Positions 1 through 7,424 of a stretch of DNA of 43,680 nt are shown here, piece after piece. Both the position numbers and the translations under genes were made by a program. The stretch covers positions 31,694 through 75,373 of the forward strand of contig PMYL01000053.1 of assembly GCA_003170825.1 (NCBI GenBank). The letters run 5' to 3'. Origin of the DNA: Acidobacteriaceae bacterium (GTDB taxonomy: Bacteria > Acidobacteriota > Terriglobia > Terriglobales > Acidobacteriaceae). Every line of letters starts with the position of its first letter. The first letter of the stretch is position 1. The notes under the pieces are model-generated. The model had not been told where the DNA came from and did no database searches. It worked only from the letters and a program-made list of their open reading frames with translations.

Positions 1-677
1 TCCACCGGCTCGTTGTTGAGCAGGTAGGGCCTGTACCGCCAGGACTTCACGGCATCCAGAGCCGATTGCTGCAACATTTGCGGCCCGCTGATGACGCGCA
101 GATTTTCGATCGATCCGGTCTTGGAGATGACCGCCTGCAGGACCACCGTGCCCTGAACGCGGGCGGCCTTGGCGATGGGCGGGTAGATGGGCTGGGTCTT
201 CTGGAGCAACAAGCCCGCCGAAACGCCGCCCGAGATGTTCACCTTCTTGGGAGGCGCAACCTGCACCTTGGGCGCGTTGCCGCTGCCGAAGACGCTGCCG
301 AAGATGCCGCCACCGCTGCCGCCCAGGCCTTCCATGCCGGCTACGCCAAACGTGCTAGGCGCTTCCTTCTCGGCCACCATCTTGATGTCGTGCGGAATCC
401 GCGTGGGAGCCGTCAGCTGATTGTTCATCATCTCCGACTGCACATGAACCACATGCACGGCCTCCGGCGGAGGCGGTGGTGGTGGCGGCGGCGGTGGCGG
501 CGGCGGGAGAGTCAGAGACGTCAGCATCATCGTCTTGGGCAGTGCCTCAGGATAGATCAGCGGATACAGAATCAAAAGCAGAAGGATCGAACCGTTGATG
601 ATGCCCGTGAAAAGCATCCAACGGCCGCTCTTGGTCTTGATCCTGCCTCCGGATTCAAACGTGGAATCTTCAAACAT
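1..677 (-). CDS. TonB family energy transducer (partial, C-terminus off the window)
   Basis: Reading leftward from the ATG at 677 gives a typical TonB layout. There is a short cytoplasmic N-terminus, one membrane segment at about residues 20-42 (rich in Ile, Leu), then a run of 14 prolines. A Gly-rich spacer follows, and then the TonB C-terminal domain with the core QPIYPPIAKAARVQGTVVLQ and a later SALDAVKSWRYRPY. TonB links the proton-motive force at the inner membrane to TonB-dependent outer-membrane receptors. The frame is still open at base 1, so only about 225 residues are visible. It lies 167 bases downstream of secF on the same strand and may be co-transcribed with the yajC-secD-secF genes. 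A TolA-like role is the alternative, but the YPPIAKAARVQG core is TonB. Confidence 0.9.
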   Translation of the reverse strand, partial: MFEDSTFESGGRIKTKSGRWMLFTGIINGSILLLLILYPLIYPEALPKTMMLTSLTLPPPPPPPPPPPPPPEAVHVVHVQSEMMNNQLTAPTRIPHDIKMVAEKEAPSTFGVAGMEGLGGSGGGIFGSVFGSGNAPKVQVAPPKKVNISGGVSAGLLLQKTQPIYPPIAKAARVQGTVVLQAVISKTGSIENLRVISGPQMLQQSALDAVKSWRYRPYLLNNEPV

Positions 678-844
678 GGCTTGCCTCGAATCGGGTGTCG
701 GTTACCTCTTATTTAGACACCGCGAGAACTTCAAATATTCCCGGCATCAAAAACGGTATCACAGAAATGTGCTCCCCTTGTATCAGAACAGCACACTACA
801 TGCCAAGCATGCTGCAAAATCGGTGCAATTCCAACCCAAATCCC

Positions 845-1807
845 CTACACTCTGGCACGCTTTGCGGCCGGCAGGGCCGTAGCCTTGCCTTTCTTCGCGC
901 GCCATTCCTGCCACGCCACAAGCATCGGCGCAGCCACGGCGATGGACGAATACGTCCCAATAAGAATACCAACCACCAGCGCAAATGAAAAGCCGCGCAA
1001 CACCTGGCCGCCAAAGATGTACAAGGACAGCACCGTCAGGAAGGTAAGGCCCGAGGTCAGCACCGTCCGGCTCAGCGTCTGGTTGATGCTGCGGTTCACC
1101 ACGTCCGGCAGCGACTCCCGCCGGCTCAGGCGCAGATTCTCCCGTATCCGGTCGAACACCACGATGGTGTCGTTCATCGAGTAGCCCACCAGCGTCAGAA
1201 TGGCCGCAATCACTGTCAGGCTGATCTCCTGCCCGGTCAGAGCGAAGGCGCCCACGGTAATCAGCGTGTCGTGGAAGCAGGCAACCACCGCCGCCACGCC
1301 GTAGATCAACTGGAAGCGGAACCAGAGGTAAATCAGCATGCCCAGCATCGAGTAGAGCGTGGCCAGCAGGGCCTGCTTTTCCAACTGCTTGCCCACGGTG
1401 GGACCGACCACCTGCACATTGCGCACGGCGAAGGGATTGTCGTAGTGCGCATGGAGCGCATCGACGATCTGCTTTTGACCCGCGTCAAGCGAGGTTTCGT
1501 CGTGCTGTTCCGGCAGGCCGACGAGCACCTCGTTGTTCGAGGCCACATCGTAGCTCACGACGCTGGCATCCTTGATGCCCGCCGCCGAGGTGGCGCTGCG
1601 GATCTTGTTTAGATCCGGGGTCTGCTGGAACTGCACTTGCACCTGCGTGCCGCCCTTGAAGTCCACGCCGAGTATCACCGGGCTGCCGATCCGCGCCCAG
1701 TTCGTGCCCATGGCTATAAGGCCTAACACGCTGAAGATCATCGAAAAGCCGAGGAAGTACCACTTCAGCCTCAGCCAATCCACATTTACGCCGCGAAACA
1801 ATTCCAC
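845..1807 (-). CDS. secF: Protein translocase subunit SecF
   Basis: SecF is an inner-membrane subunit that works with SecD to use the proton-motive force to complete SecYEG-dependent protein export. The 320-residue product shows the N-terminal helix (WYFLGFSMIFSVLGLIAMG) and the GVDFKGGTQVQVQF strand typical of SecF. A periplasmic domain and the five C-terminal helices follow, with the family signature YSMNDTIVVFDRIRENLR. I start it at the GTG at 1807, because a GGAGAG ribosome-binding site lies just upstream. The same frame stays open further 5' to 2272, but that stretch overlaps secD antiparallel-free coding sequence and has no SecF similarity. It lies 104 bases downstream of secD, as in the usual secDF operon. 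Confidence 0.95.
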   Translation of the reverse strand: MELFRGVNVDWLRLKWYFLGFSMIFSVLGLIAMGTNWARIGSPVILGVDFKGGTQVQVQFQQTPDLNKIRSATSAAGIKDASVVSYDVASNNEVLVGLPEQHDETSLDAGQKQIVDALHAHYDNPFAVRNVQVVGPTVGKQLEKQALLATLYSMLGMLIYLWFRFQLIYGVAAVVACFHDTLITVGAFALTGQEISLTVIAAILTLVGYSMNDTIVVFDRIRENLRLSRRESLPDVVNRSINQTLSRTVLTSGLTFLTVLSLYIFGGQVLRGFSFALVVGILIGTYSSIAVAAPMLVAWQEWRAKKGKATALPAAKRARV

Positions 1808-1911
1808 TGGTTCTCTCCGCTTCCTGGGAGGCTGGCGCCGCTTGCGGCTCCAGCGTTCTTGTTTTTCCGCTGCCGGACAAAATTGGCTGTCGGGCAGCTC
1901 TCGTACCGGAA

Positions 1912-3528
1912 CTAGATGGACACCAGTTCCCCTGGCTTCATCTTGTTCAAATGCCACTCGAAGATCACCCGCGAAACGAAGACCGCCGTGAACAGATTGG
2001 CCGCCAGGCCAATGGTCAGGGTGGTCGCAAATCCCCTCACCGGACCGCTGCCGAACAGGAACAGAATGGCCGCCGAGACGATGGTGGTGACGTGGGTATC
2101 GACGATGGTGATCCAGGCGTGGGCAAAGCCCTGGTCCACGGCCGCAGACGGCGCCTTGCCGGCGCGCACCTCTTCCCGAATGCGCTCGAAGATCAGCACA
2201 TTCGAGTCCACGCCCATACCGATGGTCAGAATCACTCCGGCGATGCCTGGCAACGTGAGCGCGGCGCCCCAAAAGCCCAGGACGCCCAGCAGGATGATCA
2301 GGTTCAGAATCAGAGCCACGTCGGCGTTGATCCCCGAGCTGCGGTAATAGAAGAGCATGAAGGCCATTACCACCAGCACGCCCACGATGGCTGCCCTAAT
2401 GCCCTGATGGATCGAGTCCGCGCCCAGCGACGCGCCCACGGTGCGGTTCTCAAGAGGCTTTAGGGAGGCAGGCAGCGCGCCGGTACGCAGCATCTTCGAC
2501 AGTATTTCGACTTCGTCGGGGGTAAAGCTGCCGGTAATCTCGCCCGAGTCGCGGATGGCGCTCTGGATGGTGGCCACTTCCTTCACCCGGCCGCCCATCA
2601 CCACCGCCATGCTCTGGCCCACGTTCTTGCTGGTGTACTCGTAGAATTTGTCGCCGGCCTCATTGGTCAGCGTGAACCGGACGTTGCGGCGGCCGTTCTG
2701 ATCGGTCCCTTGATCGGCGGAGCGAAAGTCGGTGCCGGATACGACCGAGATGCGATGCACGACATAGACGCTGTCGGAGTCCGAGCCGGTGCCGACCGTG
2801 CCGGAGCCATGCACGAGTTGCTCGTCGGCCGGAACCGCGCCGCCCACGCTGGCCAGGGCCTCCTGGTCATCTTTGTAGGGACCGCCGACCACGGCGTGAA
2901 TCTCAAGCCGCGCCGTGGACTGGATGATGCTCATCACCCGGTCCAGGTCGTCGATGCCGGGCAACTCGACCAGAATCTGATTCTTGCCCAGGCCGTACTC
3001 CTCGATCTTCGGCTCGCTCACGCCCAGCGTGTCCACGCGGTCGCGAATGGTCTCAATGGCCTGCTGGACGGTCTTCTTCTCAAGAGCCGTCACCACCATC
3101 GGCTTCATGGTCAGCGTGAAGCTCGAATCCGCGCCGCCGCCGGACACGTCGTACTCGCCCGAATACTTGGCCTCCAGCGTGGAGCGAACGTCGCTCGCCT
3201 TGGCCGTTTCCGTGCCTTCCACGCGGATCACGTCCGGCTTGGCCGGATCGGGCTTGTAGGCCTGCGAAAAGCTAAGGTTGGCCGTCTTCAGGTCCTGCTG
3301 AATGCGCCCCACCGTGTTGTCGGTTTCGGCGTTAACCGCTTCCTCGACCACCACCTGCAAAATCAGGTGAACGCCGCCGCGCAGGTCCAGGCCAAGGTGA
3401 ATCCGCTTGGCCATGGCCTCCGTCAGGGCCTTGCCGCTCACGCCCGAAGGCACCCCGAAGATGCCATAGACGAAAATCACAAGGACCGCAATGATCAGGG
3501 CAATCTTGTTGTTGAGATTCTTCTTCAT
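1912..3528 (-). CDS. secD: Protein translocase subunit SecD
   Basis: SecD is the partner of SecF in the export motor. The 538-residue product begins MKKNLNNKIALIIAVLVIF, a membrane anchor, followed by HLGLDLRGGVHLILQV, the hallmark of SecD. The large periplasmic P1 domain includes IRDRVDTLGVSEPKI and QILVELPGI. The C-terminal membrane domain has GMGVDSNVLIFERIREE, which carries the conserved Asp and Arg of the proton path. Its length is normal for bacterial SecD. It sits between yajC (gap 37 bases) and secF on the same strand, so transcription is probably shared. Confidence 0.97.
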   Translation of the reverse strand: MKKNLNNKIALIIAVLVIFVYGIFGVPSGVSGKALTEAMAKRIHLGLDLRGGVHLILQVVVEEAVNAETDNTVGRIQQDLKTANLSFSQAYKPDPAKPDVIRVEGTETAKASDVRSTLEAKYSGEYDVSGGGADSSFTLTMKPMVVTALEKKTVQQAIETIRDRVDTLGVSEPKIEEYGLGKNQILVELPGIDDLDRVMSIIQSTARLEIHAVVGGPYKDDQEALASVGGAVPADEQLVHGSGTVGTGSDSDSVYVVHRISVVSGTDFRSADQGTDQNGRRNVRFTLTNEAGDKFYEYTSKNVGQSMAVVMGGRVKEVATIQSAIRDSGEITGSFTPDEVEILSKMLRTGALPASLKPLENRTVGASLGADSIHQGIRAAIVGVLVVMAFMLFYYRSSGINADVALILNLIILLGVLGFWGAALTLPGIAGVILTIGMGVDSNVLIFERIREEVRAGKAPSAAVDQGFAHAWITIVDTHVTTIVSAAILFLFGSGPVRGFATTLTIGLAANLFTAVFVSRVIFEWHLNKMKPGELVSI

Positions 3529-3565
3529 CGTCCCGTTTCTCTATTCCACTTCTCTCGTCCAAAAC

Positions 3566-3898
3566 TTAAGAGGCCGAAGGCCCTTCCTGGGTGGTGACCG
3601 AGGCGATCGCGCTCTGGGCCACTTCCAGCCTGATGTTGTCCGGCGCCACGCGGATCACTATGACATCGTCCTTGATGGTGAGGATGATGCCGCGGATACC
3701 GCCCGCCGTGGTCACCCGGTCACCGGTCTTGATCGAGCCCAGCATCGCCTGCCACTGCTTTTGCCGCTTCTGCTGCGGCCGGATCATCACCAGGTACAGC
3801 ACCGGAATCAATAGTAAGGGCAGAAGCATCGACAGACCGCCCCCGGCTCCTCCGCCGGGCGCTGCCGCCAACAATGCGAAACTCGTCGCCACACTCAT
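3566..3898 (-). CDS. yajC: Preprotein translocase subunit YajC
   Basis: YajC is a small membrane protein that associates with SecDF. The 110-residue product has one membrane segment (LLPLLLIPVLYLVMI) followed at once by the family motif RPQQKRQKQW. The soluble tail GDRVTTAGGIRGIILTIKDD is also diagnostic. I chose the ATG at 3898 because the product then starts MSVATSFALL directly before the hydrophobic part and an AAGGG lies upstream. A start 18 codons earlier is possible but adds an unrelated Arg-rich stretch. It is the first gene of the yajC-secD-secF cluster. Confidence 0.93.
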   Translation of the reverse strand: MSVATSFALLAAAPGGGAGGGLSMLLPLLLIPVLYLVMIRPQQKRQKQWQAMLGSIKTGDRVTTAGGIRGIILTIKDDVIVIRVAPDNIRLEVAQSAIASVTTQEGPSAS

Positions 3899-4488
3899 CC
3901 TTTGCCGCCCTTGGCCGTTCGCCGCGGCGAACCGTTCAGGGCACAGGCGCACCCGGCTTTGGGCCGGTCGCCTGAAGAAATTTGTCTCCGGGAATGGTCC
4001 TGGCCGCTGATCGAATCCGGCTCAGCCTCTGGCCGGACTCTGAGAGGAACGGCGCGGTTGCCGCGCGCCGGGGACTGCATGTCCAATCCCGCGCCCGCAT
4101 CCTCGCCTGTCACCCAACCGCCGTTTGCTTCCTGTTCGACACAGCTTTCCCTGAAATCCAATCCAGACGCCCGTATCCGCACGTCCAAATCCTGAAGTCG
4201 CACGGTTCATCCGGTGCTCGTTCCGGCCGGATTCCAAAAGAATGCCTAGATAGATAAGATACGCGTGGCCGGGGGCGTGTCAAGGCGCACCGCGCCACGC
4301 AACGCCCAGTTCCGCTTTTCGTCCCGAGCTCTTCCGGAGCCTTCCCCGCCCCTTACAAAGCTCTTACGGGTCGTCTACTCCATCCTTACCGCCAATGATC
4401 TCTTCTGAAGATGCAACGCTTTCCGCTCCTGGCGGCCTCCGGCAAACTTCCGCCCCGCACCCCGGAAAGCGGGAACAGGAGCGCTTCT
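3899..4488. other. Gene-free stretch upstream of yajC
   Basis: No convincing gene was found on either strand in these 590 bases. The open frames here have biased, Arg/Pro-rich translations and no recognisable motif. The stretch must hold the promoter of the yajC-secD-secF cluster. TATCTT/TATCTA-like hexamers on the minus strand around 4245-4262 could be a -10 region, but this is weak. Confidence 0.5.
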
Positions 4489-4596
4489 ATGCTCACTCTT
4501 CATCTCCGCTTGCTTTGGCTCATTCCGGTAGGTCTTGCCGTGCTCTTCATGATCTGGGCGTTGTGGAATTTCTGCAAGGCCAGCCTCCGACGGTAG
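4489..4596 (+). CDS. Possible 35-residue single-pass membrane peptide
   Basis: An ATG at 4489 is preceded by AGGAG with about seven bases of spacing, a good ribosome-binding site. It opens a 35-residue frame ending at TAG 4594-4596. The product is a short N-terminus, one hydrophobic helix (LLWLIPVGLAVLFMIWALW), and a basic tail ending LRR. This helix-then-basic layout fits an inner-membrane micropeptide. There is no known function. It points toward the converging gene ending at 4643. The case rests only on the ribosome-binding site and the hydrophobic profile. Confidence 0.5.
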   Translation: MLTLHLRLLWLIPVGLAVLFMIWALWNFCKASLRR

Positions 4597-4642
4597 TGGC
4601 TCTCTTGCAAGATCTTTCCGGAACGCGTTCGAGCTTTTCACG

Positions 4643-5425
4643 CTACTTCTGCTTGGCCGCCGCGGCCGCCGCCGGCGTCTCCGGCTCGTCGCCCGAGTCC
4701 TCCACCAGCACCGCCGAGCCGGGAACAACATCGAAGCTCACTTGGTCCTTGCCCGTGGGGTGAAACGTAATCCGCAGCGGTTCGCGTTGCCACTCCGCCA
4801 GACCGCAGGCCGGGTCGGGGTGGTTTTCCGCATCGAACGCCTCCAGCTTCTTCGCCAGCACCGCCTTGCGCGCCGCCACCTGCGCCACCACGGCAAACAA
4901 ACTCTTCCCGCTGGCCGTCACGCCGCAATAGGCCCCATAGTCGCGGAACCAGCTCACCTGGCTCACGCCGGGATCGTAGTCTGGCAGCTTGAGCGCAACG
5001 ATATGCCCCAACACCCGGTCCACCAGCAGCCACGGACCCCGCTGCCAAACCCAGTGCCCCGCAGTGCCGGTTGGGTCGGGTTTGTCGCCGGGGGTTAGCT
5101 TGTCGCTGGTCGCCGTCTTGTCGCTGGGCAAGGCGTCGTTGAGCTTGAGGACGCGCCTCACCACGAAGCTCCGGTCGGTCACGTCGTGGGCGTCTCCGGT
5201 GGTCCACTCCTTGAGAACGCCATCCACCAGCAGGGCACGCACCTTGAGTTCTGTCTCGTCGGCAGCCGCGCCGGCCGGGTCGCCGGCCTTCGAGTACGGC
5301 ACACGCCTCGCCGCGCCCAGAACCACGGTGTGCACCTTGCGGGGGGCTGCCGAAGCCGGTAACACCCCAGCCAAGACAGCCACAAGGACCATCGCCATCA
5401 TCGCAAGCTGCCGCCGAACGTTCAT
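4643..5425 (-). CDS. Secreted protein of unknown function
   Basis: This 260-residue product has a clear Sec signal peptide: basic MNVRRQ, a hydrophobic stretch MMAMVLVAVLAGVLP, then a cleavage-type ASA-AP near residue 27. The mature part holds a conserved-looking core with RALLVDGVLKEWTTG, FVVRRVLKLND, WVWQRGPWLLVDR and YDPGVSQVSWFRDYGAYCG. The tail is low-complexity, Ala/Lys-rich. I do not recognise a named family. The start at 5425 has AGGAG upstream. It begins 13 bases after gatA ends, on the same strand, so it is probably transcribed from the gatCA genes, though nothing ties it to amidation. Confidence 0.8.
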   Translation of the reverse strand: MNVRRQLAMMAMVLVAVLAGVLPASAAPRKVHTVVLGAARRVPYSKAGDPAGAAADETELKVRALLVDGVLKEWTTGDAHDVTDRSFVVRRVLKLNDALPSDKTATSDKLTPGDKPDPTGTAGHWVWQRGPWLLVDRVLGHIVALKLPDYDPGVSQVSWFRDYGAYCGVTASGKSLFAVVAQVAARKAVLAKKLEAFDAENHPDPACGLAEWQREPLRITFHPTGKDQVSFDVVPGSAVLVEDSGDEPETPAAAAAAKQK

Positions 5426-5438
5426 GACGGTTGTACTC

Positions 5439-6905
5439 CTAAATCTGCGCTGTTTCTACCGCGCGCGCCACGCGGAAGGCCGTGCCCTCGTTCAAATGCG
5501 CCGCCAGCACCTGCATCCCCACCGGCAGACCGGCCTTCGTCGTCCCGCAGGGCACGGTCACGCCACAGATGCCCGCCAGGCTCGCCGTCACCGTGTAGAT
5601 GTCCGCCAGATACATGGCCAGCGGGTCGCCGGTCTTCTCGCCTAACTTGAACGCCGGCATCGGCGAGGTGGGCGTTACAATCGCATCCACATCGGCGAAG
5701 GCCCGCAGATACTCCTCGGCCAGCAGCCGCCGCACCTGCTGCGCCTTCAAATAATAGGCGTCGTAGTAGCCCGCGCTCAGCGCATACGTCCCCAGCAGGA
5801 TGCGGCGCTTGACCTCGGCGCCGAAGCCCTCGTCGCGGGAGTGCCGGTACATCGCGCTCAGGTTCTCCGACGCAGGCGATCGATAGCCGTAGCGCACGCC
5901 GTCAAAGCGAGCCAGGTTGGCACTGGCCTCCGCCGTGGCGATCAGATAGTAGACGGGGACGGCGTAGCGGGTATGCGGCAGCGAAACCCGTTTCACCACG
6001 CAGCCGGCAGCCTCCAGCGCGGCAATACCGGATTCGATGGCCGCCCGCACCTCCGCATCCAGCCCCTCGCCGAAGTACTCGTCTGGAACGCCGATGCGCA
6101 GCCCCTCCACCGGCGTGTCGCTCTCGGCCGCATAATCCTCGACCGGCGCCGCCGAGCTGGTGGCGTCCTTGGGATCGTGCCCCGCAATCACCCCCAGCAG
6201 CGTGGCGGCGTCCCGCACATTCGCGGCAAACGGTCCCACGCGGTCCAGCGACGACGCAAACGCGATCAGCCCGTAGCGCGAGACGCGCCCGTAGGTGGGC
6301 AGGACGCCCACCACCCCGCAAAAGCTCGCCGGCTGGCGAATCGATCCGCCGGTGTCGGACCCCAGCGTGGCCACGGCCAGATTGGCCGCCACAGCCGCCG
6401 CCGACCCGCCGCTCGAGCCGCCCGGAACCCGCTCCGTATCCACCGGGTTGCGCACCGGCCCATACGCCGAGTTCTCGGTCGACGAGCCCATGGCAAACTC
6501 GTCGCAGTTCAGCTTGCCCAGCAGCACCGCGCCCGCCGCCTCCAGCTTTTCGACCGCGGTTGCGTCATACGGAGGCCGGTAGCCCTCCAGAATCTTCGAC
6601 CCCGCCGTGGCCGGAGCCCCGCGCATCACCAGCACATCCTTGATCCCCACCGGAATCCCCGCCAGCGCCGGCAACGGATCGCCTTTGGCCGCCAGCGCGT
6701 CCACTCGCTCCGCCTGCGCGAGCGCCCGTTCTTTGGTCAGGCTCAGGTAAACATTCAGCCGCGGATTCACCTGCGCAATCCGGTCATAGTAGCCGGCTGC
6801 CAGATCGGCCGCCTTGGTCGTGCCCGCGGCAATCTCCGCGCGCAACTCGGCCAGAGTTTTTGGTTTTTCTATGAAGTTCTCCGCTGCTTTGGCTTCGCTG
6901 GGCAA
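5439..6905 (-). CDS. gatA: Glutamyl-tRNA(Gln)/aspartyl-tRNA(Asn) amidotransferase subunit A
   Basis: GatA hydrolyses glutamine and passes the ammonia to GatB to amidate mischarged Glu-tRNA(Gln) or Asp-tRNA(Asn). The 488-residue product contains the complete amidase signature. Lys89 lies in GIPVGIKDVL, the cis-Ser164 in PGGSSGGSAAAVAA and the nucleophile Ser188 in LGSDTGGSIRQPASFCG. The spacing of 75 and 24 residues matches known GatA enzymes. The start is a TTG at 6905, supported by AGGAAGG five bases upstream. No ATG fits better. It follows gatC after 86 bases. gatB is not in this window. Confidence 0.96.
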   Translation of the reverse strand: MPSEAKAAENFIEKPKTLAELRAEIAAGTTKAADLAAGYYDRIAQVNPRLNVYLSLTKERALAQAERVDALAAKGDPLPALAGIPVGIKDVLVMRGAPATAGSKILEGYRPPYDATAVEKLEAAGAVLLGKLNCDEFAMGSSTENSAYGPVRNPVDTERVPGGSSGGSAAAVAANLAVATLGSDTGGSIRQPASFCGVVGVLPTYGRVSRYGLIAFASSLDRVGPFAANVRDAATLLGVIAGHDPKDATSSAAPVEDYAAESDTPVEGLRIGVPDEYFGEGLDAEVRAAIESGIAALEAAGCVVKRVSLPHTRYAVPVYYLIATAEASANLARFDGVRYGYRSPASENLSAMYRHSRDEGFGAEVKRRILLGTYALSAGYYDAYYLKAQQVRRLLAEEYLRAFADVDAIVTPTSPMPAFKLGEKTGDPLAMYLADIYTVTASLAGICGVTVPCGTTKAGLPVGMQVLAAHLNEGTAFRVARAVETAQI

Positions 6906-6991
6906 TCGAACCTTCCTGTTTGTGGCCGATTTGCGGCCTGGTTACGGTCTGGCTGCGGCCTCGCGGTCCGCAAATTCCCTTCAAGCGGCGC

Positions 6992-7303
6992 TTACCGCTC
7001 AATCACCTTGGGCACCTTGAAGAAGACCTGGTCGGTCTCAGGCGCCTGCGCCAGCACAGTAGCCCGGTCCAGCGAAGCCTTCGGCACATCGGCGCGCAGC
7101 CCGCCCGCGCCCGCCGTATTCCAAAGCTCGCTCACTTGGGCCAGCGGCGCCACCCCGGCCGTATCCAGCTCGTTCAGCTCGGCCACGTTGTCGAGAATCG
7201 CGTTCAGATCGTGCAGCATGTGCGGGGTTTCCTCCGGCGCCAACTCCAAATGCGCCAGTTCGGCCACGCGCTCCACATCTTCCACGGTTACTTTGGCGGT
7301 CAT
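6992..7303 (-). CDS. gatC: Glutamyl-tRNA(Gln)/aspartyl-tRNA(Asn) amidotransferase subunit C
   Basis: GatC is the small belt subunit that stabilises the GatA-GatB complex. The 103-residue product is of normal length and has the family features: an N-terminal TVEDVERVAELAHLEL, a central ILDNVAELNELDTAGVAPL, and the C-terminal DQVFFKVPKVIE. The ATG at 7303 has AGGGA upstream. It is the first gene of a gatC-gatA pair on the minus strand. Confidence 0.95.
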   Translation of the reverse strand: MTAKVTVEDVERVAELAHLELAPEETPHMLHDLNAILDNVAELNELDTAGVAPLAQVSELWNTAGAGGLRADVPKASLDRATVLAQAPETDQVFFKVPKVIER

Positions 7304-7424
7304 TCCCTGCTTTTCCCTATCCCCGGCCTTCCCACGGTTCCCCTTGCGGGCGCGCTCCTGGGGAAGACCCGAAGATAGAGTATAGCCGGTCCCGGTTTAC
7401 GCCCCGCATGACCGCCCCAGGCCC

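Noticed and set aside
1808..2272. 5' extension of the secF frame overlapping secD
   Set aside because: The extra translation has no SecF similarity and lies over secD. The GTG at 1807 has a ribosome-binding site.
5841..7385. 514-codon open frame opposite gatA and gatC
   Set aside because: The translation is Arg/His-rich and lacks domains. GatA and GatC are unambiguous on the other strand.
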